Assembly: GCF_046630445.1 (NCBI RefSeq)
Contig: NC_092341.1
Location: forward strand, 220,966,001 to 221,030,000
Origin: Rutidosis leptorrhynchoides
Taxonomy: Eukaryota; Streptophyta; Magnoliopsida; Asterales; Asteraceae
DNA: 64,000 bases
Direction: 5' to 3'
The notes under the pieces were generated by a model, which saw nothing but the letters and a program-made list of their open reading frames with translations, was not told the DNA's origin and ran no database searches. Made by a program: the position numbers and the translations under genes. This document shows, in pieces, positions 34,847 to 46,483 of the stretch; positions within the stretch are counted from its first letter, which is position 1, and every line of letters starts with the position of its first letter.

Positions 34847-35888
34847 AGGGACTGTTTACTTTTTTTCTATTAAGTCCAATATGGATATGTATGGTAGAAT
34901 GGATATGTATGACTGTATGGGTTAAGTTGTTAATAATTTATTGTTGTTTACTTTTTGTGCTGAATGAAATATCTGAATGATAGAAAATTACCATTTTAAC
35001 CTCATATTCTAATATAGAGTACATGATATTAATTACTCCTATTAAATTTATGAACTTTTAACAAAATATATTATGATTAAATAATTCAGAAAATAATTAC
35101 CAAAAACATACCAGTTGTTTAATTCAAAAGGAATACAAAACATACCATTTGTTTAATTCAAAAGGAATACAAATAATTTAGTCTTATATTATTTCGAGTA
35201 GAAGATATGGTCCAATTGAATCCTAGCTTATATATTATCCAGTTAGTAAAATGTGAAGAAAATAAATATTCTTCACACCAAGAAGATACTATAATTACAT
35301 ATTGCGTTACATATGGAGTACGATTCATGAATAAAATATCTATTTGTTTTTCTTTAAACCAAGACCCTAAAAAATATCTATCGGCATCTCTATCGTCACT
35401 TGTTTATTCGATGACTTCGATAACAGCAGCTCCGTCGTGCCGCCAGCGAATCATTCTTTCTTTTTTATTACAACCAACAACAGATCCACGAGCAAACGTG
35501 AACTTGTTTCTCTTTTTCATTTAAACAAAATGGACCCAAAATCGAACAAAAAAGCGTAAGGTCGGTGAAAAAATTCACAGAACAAATCCAGACATGTTAT
35601 TAATGATTAATTATTATTCTAACTATTGAGTGGATGTTGGTTCTCAATTTGGGGGTTAAAATTATAATGGAGGAATATGAAAAAAGATGAAAGAGATGAC
35701 GGCTACTTTAGTAAAATGATGCAATTAATCCCATCTATATGGAGAGGACATCACTTTCTCACATTAACCATTAACCTCATCATATGGATAAGATAAAAAA
35801 AATAAACTGCAAGTAAACACATAGGCCTGGTGACCGAATAATCCATGGGTACAATTAAGTCCATTAAGGCCTAAAGAAACAGGCCCTA
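34847..35888. mobile_element. Non-autonomous DNA transposon in the LTR (hAT-like ends)
   Basis: Absent from the related LTRs, whose sequence continues from one side to the other. The left end reads AGGGACTGTTTACTT, the right end (reverse complement) AGGGCCTGTTTCTTT, and both continue into related AAG/TTAATGGACTT-like subterminal DNA. About 1.04 kb with no transposase; the 105-codon ORF at 35207 is unsupported. The AGGGCCTGTTT-type ends resemble hAT MITEs. A clean 8-bp target duplication is not visible, so the exact ends and family are uncertain. Confidence 0.6.
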
Positions 35889-36882
35889 AATGATATCTCA
35901 ATAATTTAATATAGATATTTATAATTTAACGTATTTATATATAACCACATACGCTTGACTGGGTACTGTGGGCGGGATATTTATAAATACTAATAATTAT
36001 TCATTTGACCGGACACGGGAATGGATTAATAGTCAATGGACTCATTAAAACAGGGGTGGATTACATTCAAGGGTAATTGGTGTAATTGTTAACAAAGTAT
36101 TAAAACCTTGGATTACACGCAGTCGATAACCTGTTGTATTCATTAAATAAAGTATTAAGACCCTGTTACAGTTTGAATCCCCAATTAGTTGGAATATTTG
36201 ACTTCGGGTATAAGGGTAATTTGACGAAGACTTTCGTACTTTATAATTATGACCGATGAACTATTATGGACAAAACCAGATGGACATATCGAATAATCCA
36301 GGACAAATGACAATTAACCCATGGTAATAAATTAAAATCAACACATCAAACATCATGATTACGGAAGTTTAAATAAGCATAATTCTTCTATTTTATATCT
36401 CATCACACTTTTATTTATCGTCATTTTATTTATCGTACTTTAAATTACTGCACTTTTATTTATCGCATTTTTATTTATCATCATTTACTTTACGCTTTAA
36501 ATTAAGTTATATTTATATTTAATATTTTACATTAGGTTTTAATTGTGATTTAAGTCTTAAAATCGACAAACCGGTCATTAAACGGTAAAACCCCCATTTA
36601 TAATAATAATACTACTTATATATATATATATATATTTATACAAATATAGTTTAAAATAAATATAGCGTTAAACTTAGCTGTATCCCTATAGAACGAACCG
36701 GACTTACTAAAAACTACACTACTTTATGATTAGGTACACTGCCTATAAGTGTTGTAGCAAGGTTTTATGTATATCCATTCAATAAATAAATAAATAACTT
36801 GTGTAAATTGTATCGTATTTAATAGTATTTAGTAATAAAAATAATAGTATTTCGTATACACCTCTACACACATCAAGTATTA

Positions 36883-36901
36883 TTAGCACCGCTGCCGGGG
36901 A
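36883..36901 (+). other. Primer-binding site, degenerate (tRNA-Asp type)
   Basis: TTAGCACCGCTGCCGGGGA matches the site of the minus-strand elements except in the first few bases (TGGCGCC changed to TAGCACC, including a CpG transition). The 3' part is intact. Confidence 0.8.
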
Positions 36902-36989
36902 CCATCAAGCGAAAGCGAAACGCTATAAAAAAATATATTTTAATCTATTTTTGTGAGAATATATTTATAAGTTTCAAAAATATAAAAAC

Positions 36990-37096
<107 letters not shown>

Positions 37097-37258
37097 GTTA
37101 TATTTTTAATATTTAGTTTATAAAATTATTTTTATTTTTAAGTTTTTAAAATATAAGTTTATTATATTTTATATAAATATTTTCTATAAATATAAATCAG
37201 AAAAAAAAATGAACTGAACCTGCATTTTTTTGCCTGCACCATTTCTGAACCTGCAATC

Positions 37259-37304
37259 CATGCGATCGCATGGCTGCAGTGTTTTAAAACCATGTGACTG
37301 CATG
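37259..37304 (+). promoter_or_regulatory. Paired palindrome in the gag leader
   Basis: CATGCGATCGCATG at 37259-37272 and a decayed copy CATGTGACTGCATG at 37291-37304; starts 32 bp apart. The decayed copy carries a CpG-to-TpG change. A weak CTATACC follows at 37322. Confidence 0.45.
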
Positions 37305-38195
37305 GTTAAGTCTGACACGCTCTATACCTCGTACAACATTTAATACGGAGTAGATTATTAATTATTATTATAATTTAACCTAATTAGAGTTTAAGTATTT
37401 AATTAGTTATTAATATTAGTTTATAATTAGTAATATTAAGTTTTAATATTATTATTAATTATATAAATTAATACTTTTATAAAATAATAATATAAAAATA
37501 ATATTTTTATAAAAATAAGTAATTTTATCAATTTTTGTCTCTTTTTATAAATTGTATATTTTTAATCGTTTAATTCGTAATTTATATTTTTATCGTTCGT
37601 AATTAGTTTTAAACTTAGTTTTTGCCATAGTTATTTTATATTTCTAGATCTTTAAACTTTGCCGTAAAATCCCTTAAGTGCTTTTTCTTTAGATTAAGAT
37701 TTAGGTGCTTTAGAATTTTGCGACGCCGTTTTAAGATTTAAGTGCCTAATTAAGTTATTACCGTTTTGGATATAGAATTCCTTTTAAGCTTTAATACCTT
37801 TAGACGCAAGTTTTAATTTGTAGTTTTTAGGCTTTTAAGTTTTGACGCTTTACGTTCTTTTTATTATTTTTTGACTTTTTGTTTTTCGACGTTTATTTCT
37901 CGACGCGATTTTTTTCTCATTTCTACGCTCTAGTTTTTAGGACATAGAATTTTTTTTATCTTCTTTAAATTTCGACGAAAAATTATTTTAAGCGCTTAAA
38001 TTGATAGACATCCAAATTTTCTGGTTCGTAGTAATAGTTGGATTTGTTAGTGGCGAGTTGTGGGCTTCCGATTTAAAGGGTCCTGGCTACCTGCTGCATT
38101 TATTGGCTATTCGAAACGTGGGCAAAATCAGAAAAGTCTATTAATTTGATAACTTATATAATTTTTATCTTTATAACTAATAGGATATTCAGTGA

Positions 38196-39599
38196 ATGCA
38201 CCGAGCAAAACGTTCACTACCTTTCATACGTTCACCACCTGTAACTCGATCAAGATATCTAGCCAATATTGTCGCCGTTGATTTTTCTTTAGAATCATCA
38301 TCTAGTCGACGAAGTACTCCAATTAAATTTTTGATAATCCATTTTTTTGAACCCGACTTCACAATTGAGAACCCGGAGGATATTCAAGGACAATTCAGAG
38401 ATCCTGAACTACTAATCATTCCTCCTGAACCACTAATCATTCAACCAGAGATTGTCGAGGAAAAAACCATTAAATCAGAATCCTCTAGTGATTCAGATTC
38501 AACAAATTCAATCATGAAAAATCAGGAACCTCTAAGTATGGAAGATCGAATGAGAGCTACACGCACTGGCCAATGTCATGCCATTACTCAACTAGACATT
38601 AATGCACCAGATTACGAAATTAAAGGATAAATCCTACACATGGTAACTAATCAATGCCAATTTAGTGGTACGCCAAAAGAAGATCTAAACGAACATCTTC
38701 GAACCTTTAATAGGATTTGTCCTCTATTCAAAATCAGAGAAGTTGAGGATGAACAGATCTATCTCATGTTATTTCCCTGGACTTTAAAGGGAGAAGCCAA
38801 AGATTGGTTAGAATCGTTACCTGGAGGAGCGATTGATACATGGGATGTTTTAGTTGAAAATTTTCTTAAAAGATTCTTTCCGGCATCTAAAGCCGTGAGA
38901 CTTCAAGAAAAAATTGTTACGTTCACGCAAAAGCCAAATGAAACTCTATATGAGGCATGGACAAAATTCGGAAAGTTGTTGAGAGGATGTCCTCAACATG
39001 GTTTAGATACTTATCAAATAGTGTAAATATTCTACCAAGGATGCGATGTTGCTACAAGAAAAGACATCGACACAGCAGCTGGTGGTTCCATTATGAAGAA
39101 AACCGCAACTGAAGCTCACAAAATTATTGATAACACAGCATCCCACTCACATGAGTGGCACCATAAAAAAGATATTTTTCATTCATCTAAAGCGGCTAGA
39201 GCCGATTCTAGCCATGACTTTGATTCTATTTCCGCAAAGTTAGATGCTTTCGAGAGACTAATGAAAAAGATGACTAAAGATATTCACGCAATACGAATTA
39301 GTTGTGAGCAGTGTGGAGGACCATATTTGACAAAAGATTGTCTCAGTATTGAACAAACAATGGAACAAAGAGAGAATGTTTCATATATGAACCAAAGGCC
39401 TGAAAATAATTATCAGAATAATTATCAACCGCCAAGACCAAACTACAATCAAAATCATAATTATAACCGAAATGTTCCATACAACAACCAACAAGGTCCT
39501 AGCAATCAACAAGTATTTAATAATACTTACAATCAGTAAATACCTATTTTTCCAAATAAACCACCACAAACCGATGATAAAAATCCAAATTTAGAAGAC
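38196..39599 (+). pseudogene. Athila gag, three in-frame stops
   Basis: One reading frame from ATG 38196, continuous with pol, broken by TAA at 38628-38630, 39024-39026 and 39537-39539. The N-terminus is Arg/Ser-rich (MHRAKRSLPF) and matches the fused ORF of the minus-strand element. The retrotransposon gag domain lies at about 38640-39020 (FSGTPKEDLNEHL..., LKGEAKDWLESLPG). A zinc knuckle follows (CEQCGGPYLTKDC, near 39307), in which the His is replaced by Tyr. Then comes an Asn/Gln/Pro-rich stretch. Gag would form the particle and bind RNA. With three stops this copy cannot make full-length gag. Confidence 0.85.
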
Positions 39600-41780
39600 A
39601 TGATGTCGAAGCTAGTTGAATCTCAAACTCAGTTTTTCACATCTCAGAAACAAACTAATGAACAAAATGCTCAAGCATTTAGAAATCAACAAGCTTCAAT
39701 CCAAAATCTGGAACAAGAAGTGAGTAACCTAGCAAGGTTAATAGGTGAAAGAAAACCGGGGAGTCTACCCAGTGATACAAATGCTAACCCCCGAAATGAA
39801 ACAGCTAAAACCATTACCACAAGAAGTGGTATTACACTTAAACCACCTGAAATTCCTGTAATTTCTGATGACTCTATTTCTACTCTACATGAACCACAAT
39901 CTGAGCAAGATAAGGAAAAAGAACCGGTAGTTGAAAAGGTTAATGAAGATAACTCAGTTAAGGTAAAGCCTTATGTTAAACCATACCAACCACCACTTCC
40001 TTACCCGAGTAAAATGAGAAAAGAAAGACTTAAAGCTGAGCAATCTAAATTCTTGGATATGTTTAAACAAATAAATGTCAATCTTCCTTTCATTGATGCG
40101 ATTTCAGGAATGCCAAGATATGCCAAATTCCTGAAAGATCTAATCACAAATAGAAAGAAAATGGAAGAACTCTCGGCTGTTACAATGAATGCTAATTGTT
40201 TTGCAGTGCTGTTGAATAAGCTACTAGAAAAACTCTCTGATCCAGGAAGTTTCACAATTTCATATTTTCTGGGAAGTCTTAATTCAATAGAAGCATTGGC
40301 AGACTTAGGTGCTAGTATAAATTTAATGCCGTATTCACTATACACTAAACTAGACCTCAGAGAATTGAAACCAACACGAATAAGCATACAACTAGCCGAT
40401 CGATCAGTAAAATATCCTAGAGGGATAATGGAGAACATGCTAGTTAAAGTTGGTACTTTAGTATTTCCAGTAGACTTTGTTATTCTGGACATGGAAGAAG
40501 ATTCTCGAGTTCCTCTTATATTAGGAAGACCATTCTTAAACACGGCTAAAGCAATAATAGACGTGTTCGGTAAGAAATTGACCCTAAGTATAAAGGACGA
40601 GAGTGTTACCTTTTCTGTTGATAGAGCCATGCAACAACCACAATCTGCAGACGATACATGTTATTATATTCAAACTATAGATTCACAAGCAGAATTATTA
40701 CAAGAATTTCTAGAATTACAAGGAACAGGAGAATGTTCCTTAGGAGAAGGAACTGAACCAATTGATGAAGCTGAAATGTTAGCTACACTTATGGCTAATG
40801 AATACGAACCAACAACAGAAGAACTTCAAATACTGAAAGAGGAAGACAGATATCAATACAAATCATCGATAGAAGAACCACCGATATTAGAATTAAAGCC
40901 ACTTCCAACCCATTTGGAATACGCTTATTTACATGGTGAATCTGAATTACCTGTAATAATATCGTCTTCTCTTACGGAAAATGAAAAATCTCAGCTCATT
41001 TCTGTGCTAAAAGCTCATAAACCAGCTATTGCATGGAAGATTCATGACATTAAAGGCATAAGTTCTTCGTATTGCACACATAAAATCCTTATGAAAGAAG
41101 GTCATAAAATATATGTGCAACGCCAACGAAGACTAAATCATAATATGCAAGATGTTGTTAAGAAAGAAATTATTAAACTGCTCGATGCAGGTTTAATTTA
41201 TCCAATATCTGTTAATCCATGGGTAAGCCCAGTTCAATGTGTACCTAAGAAGGGTGGCATCACTGACATCACAAATGAAAAAGATGAGCTTATTCCTACT
41301 AGGACTGTAACGAGATGGCGTGTTTGTATTGATTATAGAAAATTAAACGACGCCACCAAAAAAGATCACTTTCCCTTACCTTTCATTGATCAAATGTTGG
41401 AAAGGTTAGCTGGGAATAGTTACTATTGTTTTCTTGACGGTTTCTCCGGATACTTTCAAATTCCAATCGCACCCGAGGATCAAGAGAAAACCACATTCAC
41501 GTGCCCTTATGGTACTTTTACTTACAAACGCATGCCATTTGGACTTTGCAACGCCCCTTCAACCTTTCAAAGGTACATGATGGCGATTTTTCATGACATG
41601 ATAGAAGAATGCATGGAAGTTTTCATGGATGAATTTTTAGTCTTCGGTGATACTTTTGAATCATGTCTAGTTAATCTTGAACGAATGCTTATTAGATGCG
41701 AACAATCAAATCTAGTACTTAATTGGGAGAAATGCCATTTCATGGTTAAAAAGGCATCGTTCTTGGTCATAAAATTTTAA
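39600..41780 (+). pseudogene. Athila protease and reverse transcriptase, broken
   Basis: Same frame as gag. A coiled-coil-like Gln-rich start is followed by the retropepsin at about 40297-40620 (active-site ADLGASINLMP and ILGRPFL). Reverse transcriptase spans about 41090-41780, with RVCIDYRKLN, LDGFSGYFQI and MPFGLCNAPSTF. The catalytic YxDD-type motif reads FMDEF instead of FMDDF, so one metal-binding Asp is lost. Near 41757 the frame shifts, just before RNase H. The MPFGL...VLNWEKCHFMV sequence is typical of the Athila lineage. It cannot produce active enzyme. Confidence 0.88.
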
Positions 41781-42508
41781 ATGAAGGAATTGAAGTGGAT
41801 AGAGCTAAAGTAGATGTAATTGCTAAACTTCCACATACCACCAATGTTAGAGGAGTTAGGAGTTTTCTAGGGCATGCCAGTTTTTACCGACGTTTCATAA
41901 AAGATTTTTCTAAAATTGCCACTCCTATGAATAAACTCCTAGAAAAAGATGATCCATTCATCTTTTCGGATGAATGCATCAAATCTTTTAATATTCTTAA
42001 AGAAAAACTCACTAATGCGCCGATCATGATAACTCCAAATTGGAATCTACCATTTGAACTCATGTGCGATGCAAGTGATTTTGCAATGGGAGCCGTTTTA
42101 GGTCAAAGAATTGAAAAACGATTTCAACCTATCTATTACGCTAGTAAGACGTTACAAGGAGCACAAACGAATTACAAAACTACTGAAAAAGAACTCCTTG
42201 CTATTGTCTTTGCTTTTGACAAATTTCGTTCATATCTCGTTCTAGCTAAGACGGTGATCTATACTGATCATTCTGCTCTTAGATACCTATTTTCAAAACA
42301 AGATGCCAAACCACGATTAATCTGTTGGATCTTACTCTTACAAGAGTTCGATATTGAAATCCGAGACAAAAAGGGAGCAGAAAATCTCGTCGCTGATCAT
42401 CTTTCTCGCCTTGAAAATCCCGAATTAGAAGTTCTAAACGAATCGGCCATACAAGACAACTTTCCTGATGAATATCTCTTGAAAATCGATTATAATGAAA
42501 TTTCATGA
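41763..42508 (+). pseudogene. Athila RT connection and RNase H, frameshifted
   Basis: Continues pol in the next frame, which is open to 42506-42508 (the first ATG in it is at 41795). The RNase H core has LMCDAS (first Asp), TEKELLAIV (Glu), YTDHSAL (Asp) and ADHLSRL (last Asp), so the catalytic residues are all present. It degrades the RNA strand of the cDNA hybrid in functional elements. The stop at its end and the frameshift before it separate it from both neighbours. Confidence 0.85.
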
Positions 42509-42582
42509 TTTGCAGACTTTGCAAACTACTTAGTATGTGGATTCCTTGAAAAGGGATGTCGTACCAAAAATGAAAGAAATTA

Positions 42583-43776
42583 TTTAGTGATATAAAATAC
42601 TATTTTTGGGAAGATCCACATTTATTCAAAAGTTGTCCCGATGGAATAATACGTCGATGCGTATTCGGGGATGAAGCTAGTCAAATCTTAAATCATTGTC
42701 ACACAGGACCAACAGGAGGGCATTATAGGCCTCAACTCACAGCAAGAAAAGTCTACGATGCTGGATTCTATTGGATTACAATTTTTAAAGACGCACACCT
42801 TCTTTGTAAATCCTGTGATGCTTGTCAAAAGGCCGGAAAAATAAGTCAACGTGATGAAATTCCACAAAACGTCATTCAAGTATGTGAAGTATTCGACGAT
42901 TGGGGTATTGACTTTATGGGTCCATTTCCAAAATCTCATAATAATCTCTACATTCTCGTTGCCATTGATTATGTATCTAAATGTGCAGAAGCACAAGCTC
43001 TCCCAACTAACGATGCACGAGTTGTAGTAAACTTCTTAAAACGTATTTTTGCTAGGTTCGAAACACCGAAAGCTTTAATAAGTGATCGGGGTACTCATTT
43101 CTGTAATAATCAACTTGAGAAAGTTCTCAAAAGATATGGAGTAACTCATAAAATCTCAACCGCTTATTATCCACAAACAAGTGGACAAGTTGAAAATACC
43201 AACCGAGCATTAAAACGTATTCTAGAGAAAACTGTAGGATCAAATCCGAAGGAATGGTCCATGAAATTGGAGGATGCACTTTGGGCTTTTAGAACAGCCT
43301 ACAAAACTCCAATTGGCACCACACCTTTTAAACTCATTTACGGAAAAGCATGTCACCTTCCAGTAGAAATTGAGCACAAAGCATTTTGGGCTTTGAAGAC
43401 ATGTAATCTTGATTTGCATGAAGCTGGCCGTTTACGATTAAGTCAACTAAATGAATTAGAAGAATTAAGACATGATGCATATGAAAATTCATTAATCTAT
43501 AAGGAAAGAATGAAGAAATGGCATGATAAAAGAATCAGAAGTTCAAAAGAATTTAAGGAAGGAGACCGAGTTCTTCTTTTTAATTCACGATTCAAGTTAT
43601 TTCCTGGAAAATTGAAATCAAGATGGTCTGGACCATTCATAGTCAAAAGAGTTTTCCCATACGGAACAATAGAGTTAATAAATTCAAATGGGATTGAATT
43701 TAAAGTTAATGGTCAAAGAGTTAAACATTACATACATGATCCGATGGAAGTTGACAATGAAGTTAATCATAATTTC
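42583..43776 (+). pseudogene. Athila integrase, cut off from upstream pol
   Basis: The frame is open from 42574 on, entered after a frameshift near 42560; the first ATG is at 42916. A zinc-binding HHCC region is at about 42690-42840 ([19 protein letters not shown]). The core has Asp in GIDFMGP, Asp in ISDRGTHF and Glu in GQVENTNR, so the DDE triad is complete. The C-terminal part has GDRVLLFNS and [10 protein letters not shown]. No chromodomain, as expected for Athila. The frame runs on without a stop into an unusual second protease-like region (43777-44775). Confidence 0.87.
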
Positions 43777-44775
43777 ACCACCAAAGAAAACCCTCAGAAT
43801 GAAAACATAAATATGTTTTCAACATGTGAAAAACCAAAAGTAGAAGATGGGGAGGCTTCAAATTGGAGTGATGAAGAAGAATTTCTATATAAACCTCCCA
43901 TTCCAAGAAACGAAGAAAAATATGAACAAGAAGTTCAAGTAGAAGTGAAAGAACCAAGAAAAGATCACCCGGAAAAGGTTAATAAACCAACTCTACTGAC
44001 TAAAGTAGGAGACCCGGGTGAATTTATCATTTCTTGCTTGCTTAATGATGGTGCTATGTATAATGGGCTCGCAGATTTAGGAGTAAGTGCAAATGTTATG
44101 CCTCTTTCCTTATACAAAAGATTAGGTGTAGGTAAATTAAGACCAACCAAAATAGGTGTTCAATTATTTGACCAAACCATTAAACACCCAGTTGGAATAG
44201 CCAATAATTTACTTGTTAAAGTGGGAAGTTTGACCTTTGCTGCAAATTTCATAGTTATTAATATGGAGGAAGACCTTGATATTTCTCTAATTTTAGGTCG
44301 CCCATTTTTAGCAACCACCAAGGCGTTCTTTGATGTAAGAGAAGGTAGAATGACACTTAGGCATGGTGATAAATCGGTCACCTTTGTGAATCGAAAGTTT
44401 CAATCTTCACCAACCAAAACTGTTGAACCAATAAAAATTCCTAAGTGTGGGGAAGATGAAGAAACACCTAATGATGACCTGATAACAAAGAACCCCGTTG
44501 TTGATACAAAATTAGATGAACCCATTTTTAACAGTACAACGAAGAAACTTTATAAACGGATTCAAGATGCTAAAATTAAGGGGAACTTTAAGTTATGCAA
44601 CAGATTAGTATCCAATTTGTCGCCTAAAGAAAAGGCGATGTTAATTGAATTTGTGAATGTTACAGAGGAAATCAACAAATGGCTTGAAGCAAAAGTCAGA
44701 GATATGCAAGTTGTTGATGTTCAAATTGAAGTTAATAATAAAGTTAATCACAATTTCGATACCACGGCTAACTAA
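43777..44775 (+). CDS. Second retropepsin-like domain fused after integrase
   Basis: About 330 codons in frame with integrase. It has an acidic stretch, then [10 protein letters not shown], the aspartic-protease active-site region [17 protein letters not shown] and the flap-to-end block [16 protein letters not shown], then a hydrophilic tail ending NHNFDTTAN. It parallels the first protease (ADLGASINLMP, ILGRPFLNTAKAIIDV) but differs at many residues, so it is not a recent copy. The insert is bounded by related 18-bp sequences at 43759-43776 and 44740-44757. The minus-strand element goes straight from integrase to the same ending without this domain. Whether it is active, or a protease-like binding module, is unknown. 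Confidence 0.7.
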   Translation, partial: TTKENPQNENINMFSTCEKPKVEDGEASNWSDEEEFLYKPPIPRNEEKYEQEVQVEVKEPRKDHPEKVNKPTLLTKVGDPGEFIISCLLNDGAMYNGLADLGVSANVMPLSLYKRLGVGKLRPTKIGVQLFDQTIKHPVGIANNLLVKVGSLTFAANFIVINMEEDLDISLILGRPFLATTKAFFDVREGRMTLRHGDKSVTFVNRKFQSSPTKTVEPIKIPKCGEDEETPNDDLITKNPVVDTKLDEPIFNSTTKKLYKRIQDAKIKGNFKLCNRLVSNLSPKEKAMLIEFVNVTEEINKWLEAKVRDMQVVDVQIEVNNKVNHNFDTTAN

Positions 44776-44784
44776 GTGTGGGGA
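44774..44784 (+). other. Internal polypurine-tract-like sequence
   Basis: AAGTGTGGGGA directly after the pol stop. Very similar to the tract before the 3' LTR and to copies at 44443, 62271 and 62639. Confidence 0.4.
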
Positions 44785-44947
44785 GATTCAAATATTTTAA
44801 AGGATAATATAATGTTGTCTAGAGTTAGATTTTCTGTTTTCGTGTAGTTCTCGAAAATGGAATCCGAATGGTCTTTCCCTAGCAGACCCTAAAGAACTAG
44901 TCTTCTCCCTCCATTCTGAATTTTTGTGTTTTTAGGGGTTTTACGAG

Positions 44948-45274
44948 ATGAAGAATTCCTTTGATTTGAACCATGGCCTACTACTACATGCTATGATTAC
45001 TAAACGTAATAATAACATCTTCCCGAGTGAACTGGTATCATTCATAAGAGGCAAAATGGACGAAGTAAGGAAAGAACTCGGGAAGAATCATAATAAGATA
45101 CATTTTGGTAAAGGAAAATCAAAATCCGCAGCAAAAAGAAGAGCACGACACCTTGAAAGATGTCATAAATGCGGAAAATGGTCACACGAAGGGAAATTTT
45201 CGAACAATCAAACACATTCCAATTCTGAATTTGTTACTCTATGCAGAGAAGGACCGTTCATATGTTTAGAATAA
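44948..45274 (+). pseudogene. Small zinc-knuckle ORF of the Athila element, truncated
   Basis: Counterpart of the intact ORF at 9747-10163: MKNSFDLNHG start, basic middle, knuckle CHKCGKWSHEGKF. The last Cys is replaced by Phe and a TAA replaces the codon after CLE, where the other copy goes on for ~30 residues. The downstream sequence to about 45363 is still similar, so this is a recent truncation. Confidence 0.6.
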
Positions 45275-45363
45275 AAGTTATTGAAATTTTGAGGTTACGC
45301 TTACGTAGCTATGGAAAACCAAATCGAACGACTCTCCTAAGAGTCGACTAAAGCAGGTCTCTG

Positions 45364-46284
45364 AGAATTTTATCTCATAGGTAAGTATGTACAGTTTTTA
45401 TTTTATTTTTATTTATTGCTTTTAACCTTTTGTTAATAAACGCTGAATCGTTCGCTATAAAGTATTAAATTGATATTCAATAAAATTAGGTATAATAAAC
45501 CGAAATTATTGATATCAGATAAAAATTTAATTCATCACTGCGAAATTTACCGTTTATTCATAAGGTATAAATATCTTTAATCAATCAATTCAAAATATTT
45601 CAGAAATTCGTCAGGAGTAAAACTAGGTGATTTAGCCGAATTTACTTTACCCAAAAGAGGGACGTATATTTTTGTTAATATTTGATTGATTAAAGTGGGA
45701 TAAAAGACCAAAAAGATTTTTAATTTTCTTTTTACCTTTTTTTAAATTAATATATAAATATTAAATTATTATTGTAAAATTTTAAAACCAATATATAATT
45801 ATAATATTTTAAATGTAAGGTTGTAAAATTAATATATATAAATATTATTAATATTTATATGAAATTTTATGCTTTTTAAATTTAAGTTTGGTGTAAATTT
45901 AAAAACAAAATTTACTTTATTTCATTAAGTTAAAAAAAATTATTTTTAAAATTCATCGTGAGTTGAAGACTAGGTCATGAAACCGAAATTGTTTTACTCG
46001 AGGGCGGGACGAGAAATTTTATTATCATTATTTTTAATTTTATTGATATCAAGTATGCCAAAAACATTAAAAAAAAGAAAAAAAAAACCCAAAACACTTT
46101 GCTTTTAAAACAACCGCTTTAAAATGACAAATTTTAAAATTTTGTCGAGGGACGAACTAGGTAAACGTACCGAAACGCCCTCAATCTAAAAAGAAACAAA
46201 ATTTTAAATTAAGTACTTATTTGTTTTTATAAGTAAAAGATTTTTATAAAAAAATAAAAAAAATTAAAAAGAAGAAATACACCC
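45364..46284 (+). mobile_element. Non-coding spacer with repeated motif
   Basis: AT-rich and ORF-free. It contains four copies of the ACTAGGT...CCGAAATT motif: 45485-45507, 45622-45643, 45969-45990 and 46156-46175. Three are preceded by AATTCRTC-like DNA. Collinear with 8833-9746 in the minus-strand element. Confidence 0.75.
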
Positions 46285-46358
46285 TATGCGATCGCATGGG
46301 GTTTAAACACTGAAACCATGCGATCGCATGGAGATAGATACCTGGACAGATTCATAAA
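46285..46358 (+). promoter_or_regulatory. Candidate internal promoter of the env-position gene
   Basis: Palindromes at 46285-46298 (TATGCGATCGCATG) and 46317-46330 (CATGCGATCGCATG), starts 32 bp apart. CATAAA at 46353-46358 is 22 bp downstream. A CA-rich stretch (46384-46420) follows, then exon 1 at 46484. The arrangement equals that of the LTR promoters. Confidence 0.5.
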
Positions 46359-46483
46359 GCCAGCGAGCTACTTCTATCTCATAACACACACACAAAACAC
46401 TAGAACACACTCCAAAACCCTCTCATATTTCACCATTTTTTCACCAAAATTCACCAAATTTCGTGCTACACTCCGCTATAAAC

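Larger units (their letters stand above)
33904..36875 (+). mobile_element. 5' LTR of the plus-strand Athila element
   Basis: From TGATAATACTAAAAACG to CACACATCA, just before the PBS. It is 2,972 bp long, about 1 kb more than the minus-strand relatives, because of a DNA-transposon insertion at 34847-35888. It matches the start of the 3' LTR at 63910. Confidence 0.9.

Noticed and set aside
40001-40630. 209-codon minus-strand ORF opposite Athila protease
   Set aside because: Antisense shadow of a well-supported pol frame.
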